From the NCBI GenBank assembly GCA_947259725.1, contig CAMYNM010000003.1, forward strand, positions 186,001 through 250,000: a DNA stretch of 64,000 nucleotides. Direction: 5' to 3'. Positions within the stretch are counted from its first letter, which is position 1, and the number at the start of each line of letters is the position of its first letter. Source of the DNA: CALZIK01 sp945787635. GTDB lineage: Bacteria > Acidobacteriota > Thermoanaerobaculia > Multivoradales > JAHEKO01. Shown here in pieces: positions 1-11,259 of the stretch. The notes under the pieces were generated by a model. That model saw only the letters and a program-made list of their open reading frames with translations. It had not been told where the DNA came from and made no database searches. The position numbers were made by a program, and so were the translations under genes.

Positions 1-86
1 GAGGCTCGCTTGCGTGTCCGCCCGCTTCGGCCCATACTCGGATCGGTAGGCATTCACCCCTCCCCCGACCCGACTGGAGGTGCGCC

Positions 87-1379
87 ATGAGGAGTGCTAC
101 GACGCCGACCGCTGGCAGCGGTCCGAATCTCCCTGCGACCCGAATCCGGGCGAAGGCGGGCAAAGCGGCGGCAAGAACTGCCGCCGAACCCAGTCTCAGT
201 ACCGAGTACCTCGGCGAGGAGCCTTCGAGCAGCCTCGGCGACGTGGAGCGCGGCGTGCGCGAACTCGTCGGCACGGTTCTCGACGCCGCTCGGATCTCGC
301 CCCCGGCGCTCGTAAGCTCGGTTCTGGGCCCGCCGTGGACCTGGATTCCGCCCCACGAGCGCTACTCGGAGTTCAAGATCCTCGATCTGTGGAGATTGCG
401 GCGGACGGTGCGGTTTCTGATCAACGCCGGCGTGCCCTCGCTGCCGATGGCGCCGCCCTCCCTCGGGCCTCCCCTTCTCGACAACCTCTTCTGGCATCCG
501 ACGCGGGTGCTCCAGCGGCCCGATCACAACGGCTGCTGCACGAGCTTTCCCGACGAGCAGTGGTTTTTCGTCAACGGCATCCTGACCGACGACAACGTGG
601 CTCAAATCAACGCCGCCTGTCTGGCCGACCTCTTTCATCGCCCGATCACGCTGATCCAAAACAGCACGGATGCGATCCTGATCGACCTTCTACAGTGCGC
701 CCTGGGCCGCAGCCTGCACGACTCGACCGAGCCGCTCAAGGTCGCCTTTCCCGCGATCTACGACGCGCTCGTCGATCCCCACAAGCGGCGGGTGGTGGTC
801 GTTTGCCACTCGCAGGGGACGATCATCATGGCGAATGTGCTGCGGTGGCTCTACCGTCTGGTCGACCGGCACAGGGCGCTGCACCGGCCCCGCCCGACGG
901 CGACAGCCTCGACGGGGTTTGCCCCGCCCGAGCCGGTCTTTCCGGATCTGGGTCCTCTCGATCTCGACGACTTCGAGCCCCTGGACCCGGCCGACCTCGG
1001 CAAGCTCGAGGTCTATGCCTTCGCCACCTGCGCGCAGAGGATGGGTTTCTACGGCGGGCCCCGTCGAGGCGCCCGGCGGCTGCCCTGGATCGAGCACTAC
1101 GGCAACACCAACGACATCGTGGCCCGGCTGGGGATGCTCGCGCCGCGGGCCGAGCGCCGCCAGATCTCGATCGAGGGTCCGCGCTTCGAGCGCCCTGGCG
1201 CCTGGGGGCACCTGCTCAACGCCCACTATCTGACGCCCATCCGGGAGTGTCAGAAGCGAGGCCATCGCCGCGGCGGAAGCGGCAGCGCCGATCCTTTCGT
1301 TCTGGTCGACGCGGACGACGATCGGTCGGCGATACCCCGGCTCTTTGCCTACCTCAACGGCGGCACGCCCGACGCCTGA
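87..1379 (+). CDS. alpha/beta-hydrolase fold protein (lipase-like)
   Basis: A 430-residue protein. A hydrophobic strand ends in VVVVCHSQGT (residues 236-245), a nucleophile elbow in which the first Gly of GxSxG is Cys, so Ser242 would be the nucleophile. Asp343 (in GNTNDIV) and His375 (in GAWGHLL) fall where a catalytic acid and base are expected. The region WFFVNGILTDD (159-169) resembles the start of lipase-like domains with an NGI motif. The first 50 residues are rich in Ala, Arg and Ser and are probably disordered; no signal peptide is evident. The ATG has a good ribosome site, GGAGG at 76-80. The substrate cannot be read from the sequence; esterase or lipase is an inference from the fold. 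Confidence 0.65.
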   Translation: MRSATTPTAGSGPNLPATRIRAKAGKAAARTAAEPSLSTEYLGEEPSSSLGDVERGVRELVGTVLDAARISPPALVSSVLGPPWTWIPPHERYSEFKILDLWRLRRTVRFLINAGVPSLPMAPPSLGPPLLDNLFWHPTRVLQRPDHNGCCTSFPDEQWFFVNGILTDDNVAQINAACLADLFHRPITLIQNSTDAILIDLLQCALGRSLHDSTEPLKVAFPAIYDALVDPHKRRVVVVCHSQGTIIMANVLRWLYRLVDRHRALHRPRPTATASTGFAPPEPVFPDLGPLDLDDFEPLDPADLGKLEVYAFATCAQRMGFYGGPRRGARRLPWIEHYGNTNDIVARLGMLAPRAERRQISIEGPRFERPGAWGHLLNAHYLTPIRECQKRGHRRGGSGSADPFVLVDADDDRSAIPRLFAYLNGGTPDA

Positions 1380-1635
1380 TCGCGACGCTCTTTCCGCGTG
1401 GCGGGAGGTGGCGGCCTGGGAACTAGCTAACCTCATCTTTCGCAATGGGTTACCGTGGATGGTGCCGTTTGGAACTCGTTCTCGATTAGCGCAGATCAAA
1501 GGGATTCGCGATGGTCTGCCGCAACTGCCGACTCACGCCGAGGCGCAAGTCTCGCGCTGCCAGCAAGTGAAACGTCAGATCGCATAGGAAACCGCCCAAC
1601 GCCGGACGGCGAGCCCGCTGCGCACGCCTCTCGGG

Positions 1636-1641
1636 TATTCT
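1636..1641 (+). promoter_or_regulatory. candidate -10 element, helicase-nuclease gene (leaderless?)
   Basis: TATTCT lies nine bases before the ATG at 1651, with no Shine-Dalgarno between. The 271-base gap upstream (1380-1650) holds no supportable gene. No clear -35 element is seen, so this is a weak call that rests on the same arrangement recurring at other genes in the window. Confidence 0.35.
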
Positions 1642-1650
1642 CCCCAGGCG

Positions 1651-4191
1651 ATGGCGCCGCGCTTCGACTCCGACAACCTGCGTCTCGAGCTCGGGGTCGC
1701 CGACCTCCTCGACACCTCGCTTTTTCGGCACATCGGCTTCGGACAGCGCGGCGGCTACGAGCGCATGTGGGTGGGCCAGGCGATCCACAGCCGCTATCAA
1801 GAGGAAGCGCAGCGCGAAGACGCCACCTACCGCGCCGAAGTGCCGATTCGGGTGGCCTTCGAGCATCGGGGCTGGGAGGTCACGATTCGAGGGCGAATCG
1901 ACGGTCTGCGCCGGGAGGCAGTCGGGGATTCGGGCGCCGATCGCACGATACTCGAGGAGATCAAGTCGGTGCGCCGGGGAAGCGAGCTGGCGGACGCCAC
2001 GCGGGCGATCTACCAGCGCCAGGCGCTTCTCTACGCCTGGATGTTGAGTCTCGGCGACGCCGTACGGTCCGACGCTTCGGAAGGTGAGAACGGGGCCCTG
2101 CCGGCGGGCCTCCTACCGGCGACGAGCATCGCGGCCGAGCTCGTCCTCATCGAGATCGGATCGCACCAGGTTCGCCGCGAGCCCCTGGACCTCGACCTCG
2201 AGTCGATCGACGCCTCGGTGCGCCGCCGCCTCAACAGCCTGATCCACGACCATGACCGCAACCGCGAGATTGCCCTCGAACGGCGCGAGGCCGGCGAGCG
2301 GCTGAGCTTCCCCTACTCCGAGCTGCGCGCCGGCCAGGACGACATCGTCGAAGCGGTCGCGACCGCCCTCGCGCAGCAGGAGCATCTCCTGGTGGAAGCG
2401 CCCACCGGGCTGGGAAAGACGGTCGCGGCGCTCTATCCGGCGCTCAAGTACGCGCTCGAGAACCAGAAGCGGGTTTTCGTGCTGACCGCCAAGACCCTGC
2501 AACAGGACATGGCCACGGCGGTGCTCGAGCTGCTCAACGAAGACGGCTCGTTCCGGTCGCTGCGCCTGCGCGCGAAGGCCAAGATGTGCGCCAACGAAGA
2601 AGTCATCTGCCACGAGGAATTCTGTCGCTACGCCAAGGACTACCACTTGAAGCTCCATCGCTCGCGCATCGTGGACGACCTGATGCTGCGCTATCCGACG
2701 CTTCTTCCGGACGGCATCTTTTCTCTGGCGCGCGACGAGGAGGTCTGTCCCTTCGAGGTCAGCCTCGAGCTCTCGGGCCGCTCCCAGGTCGTGGTGTGCG
2801 ACTACAACTACGCGTTTGACCCGTACGTCGCGCTGTCCGAGTTCGGCAAGGACAACGACCTCCAGGACACCGTGCTGGTGGTCGACGAGATCCACAACCT
2901 GGTGGACCGCGGCCGGGGCTACTACAGCCCGTCGCTCTCGACCACCAAGGCGCTCGCCGCCGCCGAGTTCCTGGTCGCGACATCCCATCGCTCGCCGCAG
3001 CGGGCCGCCAAGGCCTGCCACGAGCTCGCCGCCTGGATCGCCGACACCGTCGATCGGGTGCTCGCCGACCTCGGGGGTGCGGCCGGCGGCGGCGGACCGA
3101 GCCCGGAGCGCGAGGCGGCCGAGACGGATTTCCCCGAAGATGATCTCTGGGACCTGCGGCCGGACTTCGACGACGCCTTCGTCGACTACGTCGAGTACCA
3201 GCGGGAGACCTCCACCTACCGGGCCGAGGATCCGTTCGTGGATCTCTACTTCGATTTTCTCCGCTTTCTGGACGGTCTGGTCCTGGCGCGCTCCGACGCC
3301 TTCAGCCAGTACGTCAAACGCCGAGGCGAACGGCGGGCGGTCAACATCCTGTGCAAGGACCCGAGCCGGTTCATCGGCGGGGTCATCAACCGGACCCACT
3401 CGACCATCGGGCTCTCGGCGACCTTGTCGCCGACCGAGTTCTACCGAGACCTTCTGGGCTTTGATCGCGAGCGAACCGTGGCCAAGACCATCGCCAGCCC
3501 GTTTCCCCACGAGAATCGCTGCGTGGTGATCGACGACTCCGTCTCCACGCTATGGCGCGAGCGCGAGAGCAACTACCAGCCGATCGCCGAAAACCTGTCG
3601 AGACTGGCGGCGGCGGTGCCGGGCAACTGCCTGGCTCTTTTTCCCAGCTATGCCTTCATCGACCGGGTCGCTCCCGGGCTCAAGCCCACCGGCAAGCGGG
3701 TTCTGGTGCAGGGGCGCGACGACAGCGACCAGACCCGGCAGGAGGTGCTCGAGCTGCTGCGCACACCGATCGCCGGCGACAATCTGCTCCTGGCGGTGGC
3801 GGGTGGCGTGTTCGCCGAGGGCGTCGACTACCCCGGCGAAATCCTCAAGGCGGTCGCGATCGTCGGGCCCTGCCTGCCGGCGGTGACCCTCGAACGAGAG
3901 CTCCTCAAGATCTACTACCAGGAGCGCTTCGAGCGCGGCTTCGAGTACGCCTTCGTGGTGCCGGGGATGACGCGGGTGGTGCAAGCAGCCGGGCGGCTGA
4001 TCCGCTCCTCCGACGACACCGGGGTCATCGCCCTTCTGGACCAACGCTTCCTCAAGACCCCCTACCGCGACCACCTGCCGGAGGACTGGTGGCAGGGAGG
4101 CCGGCTCGCCGACCTGATCGCAGCGCCCGGTGAGGCCGCGGCCCGGTTCTTCGCGGAGCTGCGGAACGCAGCGGGCCTGGGTCGGCTTTAG
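1651..4191 (+). CDS. Cas4/RecB-like nuclease fused to XPD/DinG-family DNA helicase
   Basis: An 846-residue two-module protein. Residues 1-190 carry a PD-(D/E)xK nuclease signature: Asp84 in GRIDG, Glu103-x-Lys105 in LEEIKS, and Gln124-x3-Tyr128, the QxxxY motif of RecB/Cas4-type nucleases. From about 220 on it is a superfamily 2 helicase of the Rad3/XPD/DinG type: Walker A EAPTGLGKT (249-257), Walker B DEIH (412-415), GLSATLS (motif III-like), and VQAAGRLIRS (motif VI). Cys313, Cys320, Cys325 and Cys366 are placed like the four iron-sulfur cluster ligands of XPD helicases. It probably unwinds and trims DNA during repair; that role is inferred. The gene ends in a 4-base convergent overlap with the next gene. 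Confidence 0.88.
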   Translation: MAPRFDSDNLRLELGVADLLDTSLFRHIGFGQRGGYERMWVGQAIHSRYQEEAQREDATYRAEVPIRVAFEHRGWEVTIRGRIDGLRREAVGDSGADRTILEEIKSVRRGSELADATRAIYQRQALLYAWMLSLGDAVRSDASEGENGALPAGLLPATSIAAELVLIEIGSHQVRREPLDLDLESIDASVRRRLNSLIHDHDRNREIALERREAGERLSFPYSELRAGQDDIVEAVATALAQQEHLLVEAPTGLGKTVAALYPALKYALENQKRVFVLTAKTLQQDMATAVLELLNEDGSFRSLRLRAKAKMCANEEVICHEEFCRYAKDYHLKLHRSRIVDDLMLRYPTLLPDGIFSLARDEEVCPFEVSLELSGRSQVVVCDYNYAFDPYVALSEFGKDNDLQDTVLVVDEIHNLVDRGRGYYSPSLSTTKALAAAEFLVATSHRSPQRAAKACHELAAWIADTVDRVLADLGGAAGGGGPSPEREAAETDFPEDDLWDLRPDFDDAFVDYVEYQRETSTYRAEDPFVDLYFDFLRFLDGLVLARSDAFSQYVKRRGERRAVNILCKDPSRFIGGVINRTHSTIGLSATLSPTEFYRDLLGFDRERTVAKTIASPFPHENRCVVIDDSVSTLWRERESNYQPIAENLSRLAAAVPGNCLALFPSYAFIDRVAPGLKPTGKRVLVQGRDDSDQTRQEVLELLRTPIAGDNLLLAVAGGVFAEGVDYPGEILKAVAIVGPCLPAVTLERELLKIYYQERFERGFEYAFVVPGMTRVVQAAGRLIRSSDDTGVIALLDQRFLKTPYRDHLPEDWWQGGRLADLIAAPGEAAARFFAELRNAAGLGRL

Positions 4192-4427
4192 TCGCCCGAA
4201 GAGCTCTGTTGCCTTCGCCCGTACCTCTCGAGGTGCTCCTCGACCAGGCGGTGAACGCCGATCCGCTGGAGCTCGGCCGAGAGCACCAGGATCTGATTGG
4301 CCTTGAGCGGGTGATCTTTGTAGATCACCGCCAGCACCTTCTTGAGCGCCGCTGACAGCTCGGGGTCCAGGGCCTCGTCTTTTCCGCTCACGACCGGAAA
4401 CTCAAGAACGGCTCTCGGCGGCTTCAT
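4188..4427 (-). CDS. small hypothetical protein downstream of ferredoxin
   Basis: A 79-residue soluble, charged protein with no signal peptide or membrane segment. The middle (residues 23-60) looks helical. I do not recognise a family. Its start lies 26 bases inside the 3' end of the ferredoxin gene, so the two are probably translated from one transcript, and the stop overlaps the convergent helicase stop. The tight coupling to a ferredoxin is the only hint of function. Confidence 0.55.
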   Translation of the reverse strand: MKPPRAVLEFPVVSGKDEALDPELSAALKKVLAVIYKDHPLKANQILVLSAELQRIGVHRLVEEHLERYGRRQQSSSGD

Positions 4428-4770
4428 GCATCTGCTCCGGATCGTAGTCGTAGAGCAACGACCGCACCGTCAGGCTGGGCGCGACCTCGACCCCCTCTTC
4501 CCAGCCCCACATGTCGATGGTCTCCCAGGGACAGTAGCGAGCGCACAGCTGACAACCGATGCAGCGCTCGAGATCGACTTCGACCAGCTTCATGAAATCC
4601 GGATGCTTGGGGCCGGGCACGATCTCGATGCAGTCGACCGGGCAGAAGGCGATGCAGGCCTCGCAGCCCGTGCAACCGGTCTGATCGATCACCGCCACCT
4701 GCTTGGGCGGCTTCGGCCGCGGCGCCTTGTCGATCTCGATCTTGGTCTCGTAGGGAAACTCGTCAGCCAT
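4402..4770 (-). CDS. 2[4Fe-4S] ferredoxin
   Basis: A 122-residue electron carrier. Two cluster-binding motifs are visible: CTGCEACIAFCPVDC (C-x2-C-x2-C-x3-C-P) around residues 32-46, and CIGCQLCARYCPWE around 70-83. Short N- and C-terminal extensions flank the ferredoxin core, which is common for ferredoxins feeding reductases. The partner enzyme is not in the window. The ATG at 4770 has no Shine-Dalgarno; an extended -10-like element sits seven bases upstream, so the mRNA may be leaderless. It is transcribed divergently from the LuxE-like gene. Confidence 0.92.
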   Translation of the reverse strand: MADEFPYETKIEIDKAPRPKPPKQVAVIDQTGCTGCEACIAFCPVDCIEIVPGPKHPDFMKLVEVDLERCIGCQLCARYCPWETIDMWGWEEGVEVAPSLTVRSLLYDYDPEQMHEAAESRS

Positions 4771-4777
4771 GACGCGG

Positions 4778-4783
4778 ATACTA
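4778..4783 (-). promoter_or_regulatory. candidate extended -10, ferredoxin gene (leaderless?)
   Basis: On the minus strand the sequence reads TGCTAGTAT, an extended -10 (TGn plus TAGTAT), with seven bases to the ATG at 4770 and no Shine-Dalgarno. A start of transcription at or next to the A of ATG is predicted. Confidence 0.45.
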
Positions 4784-4802
4784 GCAGAGCCTTTTGGCGT
4801 GC

Positions 4803-4808
4803 GAGAAT
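4803..4808 (+). promoter_or_regulatory. candidate -10 element, LuxE-like gene (leaderless?)
   Basis: GAGAAT followed by six bases (CGCGCG) and then GTG at 4815. The geometry matches the TATAAT-N6-ATG arrangement at 26211. It helps decide between the GTG at 4815 and a TTG at 4794. Confidence 0.35.
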
Positions 4809-4814
4809 CGCGCG

Positions 4815-5669
4815 GTGACCACCGTCCTCAGGCAACGAATCATTGAGTTTGTTCGCAACGCCGAGGCCGGAGATTTCGGCGAACTCGCCCTCGAGCTCTT
4901 CTCCGAGCAGTATGGCCGGCTCGCGGGCTATCGCGAGGCGTGCGTACGGCAAGGCGTTACCCCGGAGACCCTCTCCGCCTGGCGAGAGATCCCGATGGGA
5001 GCCGCCCCCGCTTCCGGCTCCATCGAGCTTGAAGCCCACGTGATCGCCACGGCTTTGCCGGAGCTGTTCCGTTCCGGTCCCTTGTCGCTCATCGTCGGAT
5101 CCGGTCCCGAAGATCCCGAAACGGCCGGCACCGGCGTCGGGGCCCTCCTCGAGATCCTCTCGAGCCACGCTCCGGAAGGAAGCTTCGTCAGTCGCAATCC
5201 GAAACTCGACACCCGTGCGCTGCGCTCGTGGCTGGGCGAGCGCCAGCGCGACCGACGGCCGGTGCGGCTCATCGGCTCGGCGGCGGGCTATGAACGCCTG
5301 CTCGAGTTTCTCGATCGCCGCGGCCTGAAGTTCCGCCTGCCACCCGGCTCGGTGGCGCATCGGCTCATCGCCTCGCAAGCAACCGGAAGCACCCTTGGCG
5401 CGGCATCGCTTAATGACCGCTTGGGACTTTCGCCCGAGGCCTGTCCGCTCATCCTCTGCCAATCCGGCGCGACACCGTTTCTCGAAAACCCCGGCGGCTC
5501 GGGCAGGTTCCGGCTTCCCCACTGGGTCCGCGCCGTGGCCTACGGCGCCGACCGGCCGACTCTCCTCGATCTGGCCTCACTCGACGCGCCGGCGCACCGA
5601 AAAGCACCCGGCCTGAACGCTCTCGAAGGCGGTGAAGTCCCGGTTTTCGAACCGGTCGCCGGTCCCTAG
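4815..5669 (+). CDS. divergent LuxE-like (acyl-protein synthetase) protein
   Basis: About 284 residues. The N-terminus (ELALELFSEQYGRLAGY, then a segment like TPETLSAWREIPMG) matches the opening of the LuxE/PaaK-like acyl-protein synthetase family. The C-terminal RFRLPHWVRAV resembles the PPWVRVR segment of that family. In between, the Ser/Thr/Gly-rich adenylate-binding loop (SGTTG type) is missing: the equivalent region reads LIVGSGPEDPET. The protein is also shorter than typical members. It may be a catalytically dead relative, or a specialised branch. A TTG at 4794 would add seven residues; GTG is preferred because a -10-like hexamer lies six bases before it. It ends in a 4-base convergent overlap with the VOC gene. 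Confidence 0.6.
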   Translation: MTTVLRQRIIEFVRNAEAGDFGELALELFSEQYGRLAGYREACVRQGVTPETLSAWREIPMGAAPASGSIELEAHVIATALPELFRSGPLSLIVGSGPEDPETAGTGVGALLEILSSHAPEGSFVSRNPKLDTRALRSWLGERQRDRRPVRLIGSAAGYERLLEFLDRRGLKFRLPPGSVAHRLIASQATGSTLGAASLNDRLGLSPEACPLILCQSGATPFLENPGGSGRFRLPHWVRAVAYGADRPTLLDLASLDAPAHRKAPGLNALEGGEVPVFEPVAGP

Positions 5670-6055
5670 GACGTCGCGGTCCACAGGCCCCACTCGTGGC
5701 CGTCGGGATCTGAGAAACGAGCGAAACGGCCCGAGCCACCGATCTCCTGAGGCTCGGCGACCACGCGGCCCCCGCAGGCAACCACCCGATCGAGGCACTC
5801 TTCGAGCGTTTCACCTTCGAGACGAACGACCGGCAGCGGGCGCTCGAGCACATCCGAAGAGCCGTCGAAAAGACCGACTCGCATACCCGCCGCGGGCGCC
5901 GCGTCGTCGCTCGCCCGCACGCGCCGGTACGCTTGGTTCGCCGGACCGGCCTCCAGCTCGGCCGTCCATCCGAAGACTCGCTCGAGAAAGGCTGCCGCGC
6001 GCTCTGCGTTCGCCACCCGAAGATCGAAGTGGTCGAGGGTGGCGCGCACGGTCAC
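5666..6055 (-). CDS. VOC-family (glyoxalase/bleomycin-resistance fold) protein
   Basis: A 129-residue single-domain protein. LDHFDLRVANAERAAAFLERVFGW at the N-terminus and RFARFSDPDGHEWGLW at the C-terminus are the typical start and metal-site strand of the vicinal oxygen chelate fold, with His in DHF and Glu in HEW as likely metal ligands. This subgroup includes lyases, dioxygenases and antibiotic-binding proteins; the substrate is unknown. The start is GTG; another GTG lies two codons on. Confidence 0.8.
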   Translation of the reverse strand: MTVRATLDHFDLRVANAERAAAFLERVFGWTAELEAGPANQAYRRVRASDDAAPAAGMRVGLFDGSSDVLERPLPVVRLEGETLEECLDRVVACGGRVVAEPQEIGGSGRFARFSDPDGHEWGLWTATS

Positions 6056-6113
6056 CTTCGCCAGCGGACCGACGTCGCGATGAACCGAGTCTTCAACCTC
6101 GAGCTCCTGCCGG

Positions 6114-6953
6114 TCAGGAGCCGATCAGGTTCCAGAGGGCAGCTTCCGGCTGTCTCCAGTCGTTGCCTTGCAGGCGCCCTACCTCGCGGTCGTTCACGAA
6201 GATGACTCCGGTGGGAACCGACTCGATGTCGTACTTGGCCGCTTCGGTGTCACCCTGAAAACCCCTCGGCAATCCGTAGTACTCGAAGGACAGGGACGAG
6301 CCGTTGAGGCGCTCCGCCACGTTCAAGATGCGCGGAACCATCTGGCCGCACGCGGGGCACCAGGTACCGAAGAAGACCCGCACCCTTACGCTCGCCTCGA
6401 CCTGGCTCAGCCGGTCCAAAACGTCCTGCGCGGGACTGTAGGCCTCGGCTCGCCGAGAATAGACTTCCGATCGCTCGAGCATGCCGGCGGTGTCGTAGAG
6501 ACCGATCAGCGGCGGTTTCGGCTTCAGGCGCATCTCGTTGCCATCTATCTGAAAGACGACGTTGGTGCCGACGACCTCGAAGGGGGCGTGGGTCGCGAGC
6601 ACCGGATCGGTCTTGACCTCGAGGAAGCCACCGGCCAACTGCTGAACCTTCATGAAATTGAGGCTCTCGACGACTCGCTCGCGGGGCCAGACCAGAATCG
6701 GCGGGCTCATCACCGTCGCCGGCATGATCAAGATCGCCGAGGTCTGGCCCGAGCGGTAGACCTTGGCATCCGGGCTGTCTTCGCCGTTGACGGCCACGAC
6801 GAAGTCGTCGATGAGCTCGAATCCGCGCTGGATCTCGGCGCGCGGCGACTGCGCCGCCACCGGAGCCGCGGCGGTGACGGCCAAAAGCCCCACCAGGACG
6901 CCGGCCGCAACAGGAATTCGACAGAGAGAAGAACGATGGGAGCTGGTATTCAT
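6114..6953 (-). CDS. secreted thioredoxin-fold protein with CPAC motif
   Basis: 279 residues from the ATG at 6953. Residues 1-35 form a signal peptide (hydrophobic core about 14-31, ending AQ), so it acts in the periplasm. Residues 190-279 are a thioredoxin fold: FFGTWCPACGQM with the active site Cys199-Pro-Ala-Cys202, and cis-proline Pro247 in ESVPTGV. Residues 40-165 form a separate uncharacterised domain rich in beta strands. An upstream in-frame start would place 25 extra residues before the signal peptide and is less likely. It neighbours the MauE-like gene, which also has a thiol-redox flavour. Confidence 0.78.
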   Translation of the reverse strand: MNTSSHRSSLCRIPVAAGVLVGLLAVTAAAPVAAQSPRAEIQRGFELIDDFVVAVNGEDSPDAKVYRSGQTSAILIMPATVMSPPILVWPRERVVESLNFMKVQQLAGGFLEVKTDPVLATHAPFEVVGTNVVFQIDGNEMRLKPKPPLIGLYDTAGMLERSEVYSRRAEAYSPAQDVLDRLSQVEASVRVRVFFGTWCPACGQMVPRILNVAERLNGSSLSFEYYGLPRGFQGDTEAAKYDIESVPTGVIFVNDREVGRLQGNDWRQPEAALWNLIGS

Positions 6954-7101
6954 CAGGTACGGGCCTCCGCAGGGCGGACCTGAAGTCTCGCCCGAGTCGT
7001 CAATGTTACCTCGGATCAAACTGCACATTTCGTTCCATCACGCTTTTCGCCACCTCGGCCACCGGGCGAGCCCGTCCGGCGAGCGTCGGAGCCCGAGACC
7101 G

Positions 7102-8078
7102 CTATCGCGTCGGATGGTCAGGATCTGGCGGATCGAGATGATCGGGCAGGCCAGCCCAGGTGGCGGTGACCGTTCCGTCTTCGACCTCGAAGGCTCGCGG
7201 CAGGGTCCGGTACAGGGGACGCAACAACGGCAACGGCGCCTCGCGGACCTCGAAGCGCGGGCCCCACTCCCAGAAGAAGGCCTGAACGCGCTCGTTCGAG
7301 GCGTCGGCGAGCAGCCAGACCGACACCCCGGACCGCTGCGCTCCGAGCTCGTTGAGCGCATCGACGGTCGCCTCGATCTGAGCGTTGTCGAGGTCGTCGA
7401 GCGCCACCAAGTGCGTTCCTTCGAGAAGCTCGGGAACCAGAATATCGAGACAAACGCGCTCCGCTCCGGGCGCGTCGGCACCGGCGCAAAAATCGACCAC
7501 CCGCGCACCCACTCCAAGCCGGGTCGCCGCGTCATCCAATGGAAGGCTCGGCGAGGCCCATGCCAGGATCGCCATCGCCGCGGTCACCGCCGCCACCACC
7601 GCAAGGCGCCAGCGCTGGCTCGCGTAGTCACGCCGCCCCACGAAGACCGCCAGCAGAAACGGCGGCACGAGAAGCAGCAGATCCTGCCAGAACGCCTCGG
7701 CTGGGCTGCGCTCGACCAGATTGCCGAAACACCCGCAGGCGGACCCGTCGTCGAGATCGCCGCGCATCCAGCGCAGGTAGGACCTGGCCGTGAGAAACAC
7801 GAACAGCGCGACCAGAAAACCCGTCGGCACGAGCACCCAGCGACGTCGCAGATCAAGGATCAACGCGACCCCCAGGCAAGTCTCCGCGACGATGACCAAC
7901 CAGGCCAAGAAGCCCGCAGGCAGAGCGAAGTCGAGCCCTTCGAAACGAATCTGTTCCGCGAACGCGATCGGGTCGAGGGCCTTCGGCACCGCAGCGACCA
8001 GAAACACCAGCCCCAGAATCAGCGCGGCGACCGTACCGATCCAACTCCAGGTCTTAGAGCGCGCCGACATGGACGTCA

Positions 8079-8082
<4 letters not shown>
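7102..8082 (-). CDS. MauE/DoxX-like membrane protein with C-terminal soluble domain
   Basis: 326 residues. Four or more membrane helices lie in residues 12-150 (for example ALILGLVFLVAAVPKALDP and the segment from 82 to 98). Between helices is ACGCFG (115-120), the paired-Cys motif of MauE-type proteins, which are linked to disulfide transfer. After a fifth helix (about 155-175) comes a soluble domain of 140 residues that looks thioredoxin-like but lacks CxxC. The ATG at 8082 overlaps the uvrA stop (ATGA), so it is translationally coupled to uvrA. The redox role is inferred from family and from the adjacent thioredoxin gene. Confidence 0.7.
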
Positions 8083-10928
<2,846 letters not shown>

Positions 10929-11259
10929 CAATCGGCGGGCGAACACCCAAAACGAGGCGCCGCCCAGCCGACCATCATAACGTCAGTGTCGCCACCTCTG
11001 TCGGCCATCCTCGGGCCCGTCGTCAAGTACACAGACACAAGGACATCGCGCCGGGGCACACCGCTACCCGGGCCCTGCAACCGGCACCGGTTGTGTGCCT
11101 GAAGGAATCGCCGGCGTGTCTCGGAGCGAGCCTCTCCATCTGCTGATGACTCGCGCAGAGACACGCCGGCGCGACACTGTCGGTACCGGTATCTCAGAGC
11201 CGATCTTTGGTCGACACGGAGGTCGACCGCTACAGACAGGGAACCACCGCCGTCACCCG
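10929..11259. other. intergenic region between PBP stop and uvrA start
   Basis: 331 bases without a supportable gene. It holds a TATGAT hexamer on the minus strand (10974-10979) that may be the uvrA -10, a 7-base-arm palindrome CAACCGGCACCGGTTG (11078-11093), and a 14-base inverted repeat (11109-11171). Short open frames here lack any recognisable protein features. Confidence 0.6.
11109..11171. repeat. 14-bp perfect inverted repeat with 35-bp spacer
   Basis: CGCCGGCGTGTCTC (11109-11122) is exactly complementary to GAGACACGCCGGCG (11158-11171). It lies about 90-150 bases downstream of the PBP stop. There is no T-run on either side, so a simple intrinsic terminator is not supported. It could be a terminator of another type, a protein-binding site or a remnant of a mobile repeat. 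Confidence 0.7.

Noticed and set aside
80..1426. A long Arg-rich reading frame overlapping the alpha/beta-hydrolase gene in another frame
   Set aside because: Its composition (Arg, Ala, Pro, Gly) is that of a high-GC shadow frame, and the overlapping frame has hydrolase motifs and a ribosome site.
1380..1650. Possible transposase remnant between the first two genes
   Set aside because: The short frames have no recognisable transposase motif, and no terminal inverted repeats were seen.
2113..3510. A 465-codon frame antisense to the helicase gene
   Set aside because: No recognisable motifs; it mirrors the codon periodicity of the real helicase gene.
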